In this document: one piece after another, positions 13,540 to 23,900 of the stretch
Layout of the letters: every line of letters starts with the position of its first letter
Position numbering within the stretch: the stretch's first letter is position 1
Assembly (NCBI RefSeq): GCF_905220365.1
Contig: NC_061131.1
Location: forward strand, 9,523,318 to 9,587,317
Origin: Vanessa cardui
Lineage: Eukaryota; Arthropoda; Insecta; Lepidoptera; Nymphalidae
DNA: 64,000 nt
Direction of reading: 5' to 3'
Position numbers and translations under genes: made by a program
The notes under the pieces: generated by a model
What the model saw: only the letters and a program-made list of their open reading frames with translations
Database searches by the model: none
Told to the model about the DNA's origin: nothing

Positions 13540-13725
13540 GAGCATAAAATTCTACTCAATACTTACTTCATGTTATAATAAAATTTAAACTGTCGACTTC
13601 AACTGTAAATAACATTGCTATGTTGAGAGCCACTGTCAAATGCTGCAAGCAGTGCGATGTATCTACTTGGCAAATAGCCATATCAATTGATTTATCCAAT
13701 TCCTGTATCTGAAATGGGAGTTTAT
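13540..13725 (+). pseudogene. Degenerate pyruvate-kinase exon (third PK copy, relic)
   Basis: Read on the plus strand, the frame gives a segment KFKLSTST followed about 14 residues later by VKCCKQCDVSTWQIAISIDL. These align with KFKMSSST and RECCKKYNVTDWPIATCIEL of exon 2 of the PK paralog 1.3 kb downstream (9 of 20 identical in the second block). The frame then meets a stop where the PK 'RTG' arginine would be. A codon gap of about five separates the two blocks relative to the intact copy. I cannot find matching upstream or downstream exons, so this looks like a dead remnant of an older tandem PK copy. Curiously, the Asp of the LDTKGPE motif position is still present (IDL). A minus-strand reading is also open for about 47 codons, but I regard it as coincidental. 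Confidence 0.55.
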
Positions 13726-13919
13726 ATACTTCTAGTGACTTCGAAATAAAAGATGGATGAAATATTTAATAATATTACACGAACGGATTAAAATAGCTCT
13801 TTAAATCTTTTGAAATTCAAACACTTGAGTACTTAATATATTGGTTAATTGTAAGATAATTCATAGCTTTAAATTTTTACTATATATCGAATGACGATTC
13901 AGAAGATTTTTTTTTTATA

Positions 13920-14150
13920 AGTATCAGTTGGTAGGGCTATCATGCCCGTCACGGTAACACCAACTCATGAGATATTCTACTACCAAGCAAGAAGTTAGTG
14001 TCGTTATGTTTGAATGTCTTTAAACCTGACTTGGAATTTTAGTTTCCAAGTTTGTTCAAGCTAGCGTCGCATTGGCGATATGTTATATTAACGGTTTGTA
14101 TTTATTTTAGTGTCAATGATTACCATTTACCGTCACTTGGCCTAATTGCC
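13920..14150 (-). repeat. Old, decayed family 2 copy
   Basis: Weak similarity to the minus-strand family 2 block ('ggtagggctatcatgcccgtc ... caactcatgagatattctactaccaa ... taccatttaccgtcacttggcc'). It is clearly older than the copy that follows at 14204. Confidence 0.4.
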
Positions 14151-14203
14151 ATTTGGCCTAAACTACTATTAAATTATATTAATATATAATTTTTTTTTAT
14201 GGA

Positions 14204-14483
14204 ATAGGTTGGCGGACGAGCATATGAGCCACCTGATGGTAATTGGTCATCATCACCCATAGACAACGACGCTGTAAAAAATATTAACTATTCTTTACAT
14301 CGTCAATGCGCCACCAAACTTTGGAACTAAGATGCTATATCCCTTGTGCCTGTAGTTACACTGGCTCACTCCCCCTTCAAACCGGAACACAAAAATACTG
14401 TACATTGTTGTTTAGCGGTAGAATATCTGATGAGTGGGTGGTACCTACCCAGGCGGGCTTGCACAAAGCCCTACCACCAAGTA
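14204..14483 (+). repeat. Interspersed repeat family 2, full-length copy
   Basis: High similarity to 3438-3716 in the same orientation. It lies 360 bp upstream of the start codon of the first PK paralog, so any promoter of that gene must lie in the remaining AT-rich gap or within the repeat. Confidence 0.75.
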
Positions 14484-14843
14484 AAATATATAAATAATAA
14501 AATAAATATATAAATCTTGCTTAGATTAGATTATAATTTATTACTCACTTTAGTTACAAAATACAATATTGAAATGAAAATATAAAGAAATTGGTAACGT
14601 TTTAAATTAAATGTTTATCCAAAAAGAAGTTATACATTTTACATTTGTTATTAATTGTACTCTTTGGTGAACATCAAAAGCTAACGTGTTGATTATGACA
14701 TAATGACATAGTAAAGAGTATTTAAAATATTTTATAAAGATATTTTATCAACAGAAAATATTTATATTTCATTTGTGATTATTAAAACCGTTTTGTTTTA
14801 TAGATAAAAATAATATATATAAGAATTAAAAATATAAATAGCT

Positions 14844-17800
14844 ATGTGGACCAAGAAACCTGAAAAAATATTTTATGACAATGTCGATTTTAGTGATCCC
14901 AAAGTTTTAAATAAGACGCCTTTTAGGTTTCGGCGTTGTCCTATAATCGTCACGTTGGGTATACCATATTATTGTTTGTAGCTATATATACTTGTAGTCA
15001 TGTACATTTTTAAAAAGGAAAATTCATGTAGTGCTTTTTTTTTATTTCGTGTTCATCAATGAAGGACCAATCTGCACTAAAGCAGCCTATTGGAGAAAAC
15101 TCTAGGACTATAAAGAAAGCTCTTCGGCAATCAATTCAAGCAAAGCAAACTAATATATTTGTTTGTTTCTTTTTAATAATAATCGAATAAAATGTTTTAA
15201 TGTTATTTTACTATCAGCTGATTCACAAATCACAACAGTCGATGTGCAGAAGATGCTAGAAGCCGGCATGAATATAGCCAAATTTAAAATGTCAAGCAGT
15301 ACTGCAGGTGATAGAATAAGGCTTCTTGGGAAAATCGACAAAGCAGCAAGGGAATGTTGCAAAAAATATAATGTTACTGACTGGCCAATAGCTACTTGTA
15401 TAGAGTTGAAGACTTGTATAGTTAAAACGGGCTTATTGGAATCTGCAAGTATCTTTTTAAAGATATTCTACATACCTACTTCTTATTATTACGTACTTAA
15501 AATAGAACTGTTTTTATAACGAAGGATCATAAACACTTGTAGCAATCATCACACGCCCACACATAAAAATTAAGTTTGAATTAGACAAAGACTTACTTCA
15601 ATAGGTATGAAAACCTTTTTATTTAAAATAATTATAACTTTCCAGGAAAGTGAATTCATTTCACTACAGAAAAACTCTGAAATTATTTTGACGCAAAACG
15701 TTTTGTACTTCAACAAATGCAATACTGAGAGGATTTTTGTTGATAATCCTTTTTTGGTGGTCGACATGAAGGCCGGTGCGGAAATATCTTTAGGAGCTGA
15801 AATTGTTTTAAGATGTACTGGTATAATTGATGATAAGTCAATTAAATGCGTAGTGTCTAAAGGCGGCAAACTGACAAGCCTTTGTAGCGTGTGCACCCGG
15901 AACATAAAACATTCAAGACCACTGATTACAAAGAAAGATATCGAAATAATTAAATTTGCTCTAGAATATCAAGTAAGAAAGAACATTTTTATAAAGGTTT
16001 TCCTAAAATTATTAATACGTTTAAGAATCTAAATGTTACACATACATTAGAGCTAATTATTGTAGAGTTTTTTTTTTTTATTTCTAGTAACTTGTTTTAA
16101 CAATAGATTACAAATATTGTGATAACGTAACATAACAATGTTAATAATTGTATATTAAAAAAACAGTCTCTCCGTAACTTTTTAATAAATTTTTATAAAT
16201 AAAAAAAAACCGCCTTCAAAAATGAACTAAAAAGAAAAAAATAATCAGTTACATCCATATCCAATTTACGATTTTTTAATCACCTCTCAAAGTCGGTCCC
16301 AACATTGCTAATATAGGTACATAATACATAATACATACATACATACAAAAACTAAATCTATTTATTGTATAGATGACACCATTAGACAAACCTTACTATC
16401 GATACAAATTAAATGATTTCAATATAGGAATTTATTTACTTTGTTGGCACCGACTTCAAAAGGTGATTAAAAATCGTAAATTGGATATGGATGTAACTGA
16501 TTATTTTTTTCTTTTTAGTTCATTTTTGAAGGCGGTTTTTTTTATTTATAAAAATTTATTTACTGCTTTTCAGTGTTGTTTTGCTGTTTTAATTACAATT
16601 GGAAGTGTTTGTCATTCACTTTATTATACTCAGTACATTTCGGCTTTCGACTCTAAACATAACTCAACGCCGTTTCAATACGATGTGGACTGCAACTCAA
16701 ATTAAACGTTACCTAAGTTACAATAGCCTAATGTTAACTGCTCATCGCCAATTAGACAATACCATTTTTCCCGATGCAATGCTGTTAATCATTGAGGAGT
16801 TCTCCTGGTAGTCCACCATCAGCTAGACTTCATCATAGGCATGTTTACTAACATCAAATGCTTGACGACTATCTTAAAGAAAAAGAACTAAACACGTAAA
16901 ATAGTTACTTACTAATAGGTTCTGATTACCAGTTATGGTCTTCATCATCAGTTCCACTTCATCAAATGTCACTTTCTGTGAGCATATGACCAAGGCACTC
17001 TGAATAAAACCGAATTCACTATAGGTGTGCCTATAAAATTTGAGGAGTTCCCTCGATTTCGCCAGGACCCCATCATCAGATCCTGATCTCCTGACAATGG
17101 GACCACCTGTAAAACATGCCCTTTCAAACAAAAAAAGAATTGTCAAAATCGGCCCAGCCATCTTCGAGTAATTCGGTAACATACATAAAAAAAAAGGCCC
17201 CGACGAATTGAGAACCTCCTCCTTTTTTTGAAGTCGGTTAAAAAAATAGTAGAACTAATTTCTTTTATGATTTTAGATTTAAAACATTAATTAATTTTCA
17301 GATTGATACTATAATAATAAACTACGTTCGTCATCCGAATACAATTATAAGAATAAAACAATTTGTTAGGACAATGAAAATAAAAAGACCATTTTTATTA
17401 TGCGGCATATGTACAGAAGAAGGCCTTGAAAATATTGATGATATAATAAAGGTATTAAAATGTTATAAATAAAAAAAAGAGTGTTACTTTATCCGGCAAC
17501 AGAAAAGAAATTATATAAAATACGACCATTTACGATCTGAGTCCCAAATACGAAATTTCTGTCCTCCCACAAGTAATACAATACATGAATAATACTAAAT
17601 TGTTTATTTTATATTATAGAACTATCGTTGATACATTTTTTATGTATGTATTATCGTGATATTGTTTCCACAAATCCAAGTTTTATGAAATTATTCACGA
17701 CAAAAATCTTTTATCTCTAATTCTATCATTTGAATATTGATAAAATTGAATAATGAATATTTTATTTTTAGGAAACAGATGGGTTGATATTATCTAGAGA

Positions 17801-19610
17801 ATATTTACCTTTTGAAATACAAGCATCAAAACAATACCGGATGACTCAAATTCAAAAAAATATTGTGGGTAAATGTTTACAGGTAAGATATCTATTTTCA
17901 ATAATGCTTGTGCAAAATAATTAAGAAGAAATTGTTAAGTAATATTATTTTGCAGGCAGGCAAGCCATTGTATCTATCTGGCGGTGTCTTCGATAATGCT
18001 CTAAAAACTGGTAATTTCATCGACTGTGAAATATCAGATGTGACGAACGCTTTATTGGAGGGAGTCAGCGGCTTCGTATTAAAAGATTGTTACGATACAG
18101 ATCTCATTATAGAAGTGTTAAAAGGGATGAACGAGTTATGCTATACTGTTGAACCGCTAACATTAAGTAAGACAAACTCTTCTAGAATAATCAAAGAGGT
18201 AACTAGGTATATATCTAAAAATAATGAATTGCTTATATAATTGATAAGCGGAGATGGCGCGTGCATCTTAACCGATGAGTAAATCAAACCCAGGCAAGCA
18301 CCACTATATATGTGTGCTTAATTTGTATTATAATTTGTCTCGTGCTCTGCGGCGAAGGAAAACATCGTGAGGAAACCTGCATGTGCCAAATTTCATTGAA
18401 ATTCTGCCACATGTGCATTCCACTAACCCGCATTGGAACAGCGTGGTGGAATATGTTCCAATCCCTCTCCTTAATTAGGCCTTAGCCCAGCGGTGGGAAT
18501 TTTGTAGGCTGTCACTTTACTTTACTTACTTATATAATTTATATTATAATAATACATACTGTACAGATTAAAATGCCAGTTAATGCTGCGGAGGCCGCTG
18601 CTATATCTTGTGTGGCGATTGCTAATCAGACAAATGCACGGGTGATCATAATACCGACGGTCAGTGGCAAAACGATCAGGTTCTTGCATTGGTTGAGGCC
18701 GTCCTGTCTGGTAATCACGATTAATACTGACGTACGCGTGATGCGGTGTCTTCGAGTCTACAGAAGCATTATGCCACTTATGTACAACGGTTAGATATAC
18801 GTTTTATTTTTTATGTTACAGTTGCGTAGATCGGTTAATTCGTACATATTTCATTGAAAACATTCAAGTACAATTACTCCCAAGTAAGAGAAATATTCCA
18901 CAGACCAACTTTAATAGTCATTAGTCAGGCAGAAGTTCTTTTCAGTGTTTTTTTTTAATTATATAGATTATCTACAAATACTTCAAAATTTTAAAATATA
19001 TGTATTATAGTTTTTTTTATTTTATAATATAGGGGAACAACATAACAATTGGGACAAGAATATAGCAGCGCGTATCTTCTCAGGCGTGGAATATGCAGTC
19101 AAGAGAAGATGGCTTTTGTATGGGGATACATACATAACTCTTCAACGAGGATCCGAGTTCAGCTCCTTTTGTGATTCAGTCAGGATTTGGAAAGTCAGCA
19201 TCACCAACAAACCTATAGTAGAGTAAGTCTTTTTTTGTATTAAAATAAAATAATTATTTAGAAAGATTACATTATTATTTTATCTGAATTATTTATAAGA
19301 ATGTTTAATTATACTTTATAAATTACGACGATATGCGAAGTAGTATCGTTATACTTTGTATGTTACACTTATGTTGTGTCGAAAAATTTTAAGTTCATTT
19401 TTTTTTTCAAAATCAAAATAAACTTTATTCAAGTAGGCTTTTATAAGCACTTTTGAATCGCCATTTTACAATTAAGTGAAGCTACTATCTCTACTATATT
19501 TAATTTATTATAAGTTATAAGACTTTTTAGAGATAAATCTGAACATTTTCCTTTTCAGATGTCCTGATGGTGACGAAAATCCTTTCAATTCTGAGTTGTA
19601 TTTAGAGTAA
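14844..19610 (+). CDS. Divergent pyruvate-kinase paralog 1 (probable pseudoenzyme), 9 exons, about 545 aa
   Basis: Exons: 14844-14958, 15218-15444, 15646-15972, 17302-17451, 17772-17882, 17956-18198, 18567-18789, 19033-19222, 19559-19610. All join in frame and stop at TAA; an AATAAA follows at 19618. The start is the first ATG in the exon (MWTKKPEK). Family membership is clear from MLEAGMNIAKFKMSS, VGKCLQ-AGKP, EISDVTNALLEGVSG and LRVYRSIMPLMYNG. Catalytic positions (human PKM numbering) are lost: R73 to K60, N75 to K62, D113 to E101, T114 to L102, K270 to G258, E272 to C260, D296 to Y284. The C-domain phosphate loop survives as TVSGKT (422-427), as do the FBP-site Trp (W471) and Arg (R478) with seven-residue spacing. 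Intron 2 begins GC rather than GT. The last 60 residues barely resemble PK. Seven introns match the neighbour at 20.9 kb in position and phase. It is probably a structural or regulatory homolog, perhaps testis-biased as divergent fly PK paralogs are. An early-stage pseudogene is the alternative, but nine open exons argue against it. Confidence 0.85.
15445..15645 (+). other. GC-AG intron in PK paralog 1
   Basis: The exon ends ...TTG GAA TCT and continues GCAAGT; the acceptor is ...ttccag before GAA AGT. Only this junction keeps phase 0, which is the phase of the homologous intron in the second PK paralog (after codon 132 there, with a normal GTATGA donor). The next GT downstream would shift the frame to an early stop. 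GCAAGT is the usual sequence of functional GC donors, although the exon side (TCT) is not the favoured AG. Confidence 0.65.
16184..16561. mobile_element. Fold-back element with about 119-bp arms in intron 3 of PK paralog 1
   Basis: The left arm 16184-16302 and right arm 16443-16561 are near-perfect inverted copies (a few mismatches or 1-nt indels) around a 140-bp spacer with an ACAT-rich microsatellite at 16320-16346. The arms contain 'aaccgccttcaaaaatgaac' and 'aaagtcggt/ccgacttcaaa' motifs, like the inverted repeat at 51387-51627 and the element end near 17230. It is probably a MITE or fold-back transposon. Confidence 0.65.
16835..17240. repeat. Interspersed repeat with a 'cctcctcctttttttgaagtcggtt' end in PK paralog 1 intron 3
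   Basis: The stretch 17128-17240 (from 'aaaagaattgtcaaaatcggcccagcc' to the gaagtcggtt end) matches 52455-52565. The upstream boundary is not clear. Open stretches here (16599-16811, 16874-17182) belong to the repeat and are not host genes. Confidence 0.5.
18248..18520 (+). repeat. tRNA-derived SINE family 1 inside intron 6 of PK paralog 1
   Basis: The sense-strand copy begins at the tRNA-like head ('gagatggcgcgtgcatcttaaccgatg', with a short internal deletion) and ends in the 'cccagcggtgggaattt' tail, 46 bp before exon 7. It fills most of the 368-bp intron, so splicing of this intron must tolerate it. Confidence 0.75.
19407..19497 (-). repeat. Non-LTR 3' tail in the last intron of PK paralog 1
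   Basis: Reverse complement of the 'aataaagtatactttgatttt' tail family, from 'caaaatcaaaataaactttattcaag' to 'aagtgaagctac'. It lies in the intron between the last two exons. That intron has no counterpart in the neighbouring PK paralog. Confidence 0.65.
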
Positions 19611-20905
19611 ATATATAAATAAAATATTAAAACATAGAATATTAAAATTTTTGTTTCATATTCCTATGCTTGTGTATTTACAAACAGTTAAAGAGATATT
19701 AGAATAAAATAATATTTGCGTGCAAAACTCGGTATATGTAGCAAAAGTGAAACTTCGCCTCATAAATGTTTCATTTTAAAATTTTACACAAAGAAAGGTT
19801 ATACTTCAAAGAGAAAATTTATATGGAAAAACTTAATATCTTGGTTTTATAATAAAGTACTATTGGAACATTGTAATTAACTTATCACAAATAGTGACAA
19901 TCTTATGTGATGCGACTTTAGTTTAATTCCAAAGAATATTTAAAAGTAACGTTATAATAATCTTATGATCTTTGTCTCTGAAATGCCCATGACGTCTATA
20001 TGGAAATAAGTCATCATTTTAAATATGTGTTATCCTTTATAGTAATGGCAACAGTAAGTGAACCGATTTAGGAGAAATGTGTCGTGCTCGTGGAGATAGT
20101 TTAAGTCCCAGAAAAAAAAACGTAGATTAGAGTTTTCAGCAATCCGTTAAGTTTTGTGTGCAATAGTTATAGTTTTATAAATTCCGCGCGGATAAAACCA
20201 CAGGTCCATTAAGTAAAATAAAACAACAAGGTAATTTAAACTCTTGAAAATAAAATAATCCTCGTTGTATTCAAGTTATAGTCAACTTTTGTATAAATAG
20301 AGACAATCACAGTCTTCCAGAATTGTGTAGTATGGATATTGTTAATTAAATTCAGATTGTAATTTATGCATTCATCTACAATCAAATAGAGTAAATGAAA
20401 ATGTATGTTATGAAAGTTCCAACAGTTCACATCACTAGTCCTTTTCCCTCTGTTTTACTGCTCTTTCAATAAAGAATTTGACATTTTTATGTAATTTAAG
20501 TATACATAAAACGTACGTCGTACGCTTTTGAAAGTAAGCTACATTAATTTGGTCGTGAACAGCAGTTTCGTATTTGTCTAGTATTCCTTTCATTTGTTAA
20601 TTCAAGAAGTCGTCTTTATTAAAAAACCACATAAATCGTATAAAAAAAATATATTCACATATGACAAAAGATTTTACAAAATATAGAAATGGCATAATTT
20701 TAAATAAATTGCATAAATAAACGTTATAAAAGAATGTGCAATATTTCATAAAAAATAAAACGAATATTGTACCTCTTACGTTATAAGTCAATTTAATCTT
20801 TATGCTTTTGATGGCAGCTAACGTCTGTGTTATTGAGTTTCTTTATTTATAAAATTTATCACTTTATTATAAGTTATTTATTTTTAACAAACGTTATCAA
20901 ATAAA

Positions 20906-23900
20906 ATGGTGTGGCCAACTGAAGATGATCAAAAACTTGATGAGGTAAACTAACTATAGCCAATAACAAAACCGTCTTAAATTATGTAGCAAGCAAATAT
21001 TAATCTACATATTTTTTTAAATACACAGAAATACGAGTAAAACATTATTTATATACATGCATGCATCGTATTAAGTAGTGTTGTATTGTGTATGTTATAA
21101 GTGTGCATAATAAAATGACAGATCTATGGAAATATTATCAAATGGGATTTATCTATAAACGAGCAATTACTCGCCCATAATTTCCAATTAATTTATCTCT
21201 TAATCCGTCTCTACATCAGATCACTGTTAAAGGTCATTAAACTATTTAACGAATAAAAACTATCTTCACAATGAGACTACACATACTGTTGCATTACGTA
21301 TATAGATTCAATGATAAATAAACTCTCTAAACAGAAGCTAAGGGAACATTAACAACAGTTTGATAATAACTAGAAGCAACGATACGACGTGCTGGCAAAG
21401 TTCGCGAGACACTAACAAGACACACCCAGTCTGCAGTAAATGTCTCACAATACAAATATTAAAAGCAAATTGATGTTTAGTTGTTATTTATCTTACAAGT
21501 AAAATATACAGAAACATCCTGCAAATGTGCCAGAGCTAGGCAAAAGGCCTTTTCTTACCAAAAACCGTAAAAGGAAAGTTTCCTCCTGGAGAAAGCCGTT
21601 TTGATGTTATTCAACCACACGGCTTCAATGCTTGTTGGTGGATAGGATATGTGGCAGAATTGAAATATTTATTTTTCAAACGACGTTCTTTTACAAGGCT
21701 CATCCAGTCTCCTTCTTTCTATCATATCCGATTTTATATATTATTATTTAAATATATTTTTGTTATTGTGTAAAATCCAATATACAATTTTAGTATAAAA
21801 AATATCTTTCTTGTCATTTCATTTATAGGTTGATAATTTATTTCATTGTGTCTGTTATTTAATATGTAATATATAGCGGAAGCCACTTTTTCCAACAAGT
21901 ATCTCAAGAGACCTCTAGTTTCTTTTTTTCTTTAAGAAGACAAACTTAATCAACAATCTAATTATGAGTATTATTATTGTTAATACTAACCATAGATTAC
22001 TAGGTTTCTTATGAACATTTTGATTCTAACTAACCTCATATTTCTTAGTATGATGCCATGGATCTACCGGGGCAGCAGCTACCAGCGGCGCACGCTCATT
22101 CGCCTTTGGACCACATATTAAACCTGGACATCAAGTCGCCAGCGGGTTGTCAGAGACTTACTGGAATCATAGCAACTATGGGTAACTCAAACATACTCAG
22201 TAAATGTATATTAAGAGTATGTTATACGATAATATGTTCTTGTTTATACATAACTATAGTAGATATCTGTTTCGGGATACACCTCGTGACAAATGTAGAG
22301 ATTATTACTCTCGAACCACGTGATTTCTATTCTTCAATATATCACACTCTTATTATTTAATATATTAAGTAACAGCCTGTAAATTTATAATATAATAATA
22401 ATTTTAAGGCCTTCTCTTCTTTTGAGGAGAAGGTTTATAACTTATTCTACCAACATTGGAATGCTGGATTTGCCAGATTTTCGTTAAAATTAGCCAGATA
22501 CATTTCCTCGCACTGTTTTCCTTTACCACCAGCCATCTAAAGGAATAGTTGAAAAAAACACAAATTATGCACATGAAATTACAGAGGTGTTGGCCTAGGT
22601 TTGAACGCACAATCATCGAGTAAGATGCACGCATTCTAATCACTCGATTATCTCGTGTTAATTCACATAAAATGGACATATTGTGACAATAATATTATTA
22701 AAAAATTGAAGTAAGCGTTATTATTATCTTTAAATGCTTATTATCATTTATCAATGAAAAATAAAGTAGACTTATCAGATATATCCTTCTTTAATAGTTA
22801 ATAAAATAAATATTGCGAAAAAACAAGAATCTTCATACAGTAGAGTTTAAGAATCGCAAAATATATACAAACCTTTTTCGTGTATAGCTTTTTCTATTAC
22901 TGAAAACCGTATCAAAACCGTTTGGTGATTTATAAGAAGGAAGTAGAAATATAGACAAAAACAAGAAACGTATTTGTTTTATACTATATTAAACATAACA
23001 TATACATATTAGATGTGGTGATATATATATATATATATATATATATAGAAGTTAATAAAGCTAAATAGAGAAAGAACGAAGTTAAAAGAATATACTCATA
23101 AATAATTAATACATTGAACAAAACATTTGTGTGATACATACAATTTTAGTACAGTTGCTACGTATTTCCATATAGGTTTTATAATTCGTAACCATTGTGT
23201 TTTATAATATAGAAATTGTATTACCGTGTGAAAATTTTACGCATACAATAAAATGACAAACAGTTTTATTAAATTTAATATATGAAAATTAGTGAACAAC
23301 CTGTTGACCAGAAATTATTATGTGCGATGAAATGGATTTGATTAATTTTCGTAGTTGTGAAATAACCTCCAAACCTTACCCCAGCCCAGTAGTGATAATT
23401 TTTACTAAACTATACAGCTATATACCTCAATAAATATTTTTACTTTGTATTAAAGGAAAATCTACCACGGAAGTCGAAGTTTTGGAGAAAATGATGTCAG
23501 CTGGCATGAATATTGCTCTACTGAATTTATCTTTTGGAACCAAAGACGAACATCTAGAAACTATTAAAACGCTACGACAGACAGCAAGAAACTACAGTAT
23601 AAAGATGGAAAAAGTTTTTCCCTTAGCCATTGCTGCCCGACTGCCGGGCCGGAAGATAAGAACTGGTTTTATATCGGATGTATGACTAATTAATTATTTG
23701 TTTTAATTATTTTTTGGTACTTACTTTAAACAAAACATCCGAAAACTATCATTATTGTATCTTAAATTAAAACTAAATTTAATTTGTAAAATTGCCCTAA
23801 AGAACACTTTATTGATTCTATTTTAATATTATAAAATTATAATAATATTACTACTTAATAATTATGTGTACATCTCAAGTGGTTGTGTGTGTGTGTGTGT

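Noticed and set aside
13565..13720. Minus-strand exon candidate (acceptor plus about 47 open codons) over the PK relic
   Set aside because: The plus-strand reading aligns in order with the neighbouring PK exon, which is the better explanation.
15150..15905. Minus-strand open stretches over PK exons 2 and 3
   Set aside because: They are antisense shadows of true exons.
16373..17182. Open stretches of about 100 codons in PK intron 3
   Set aside because: They lie inside the fold-back element and a repeat whose end recurs at 52.5 kb.
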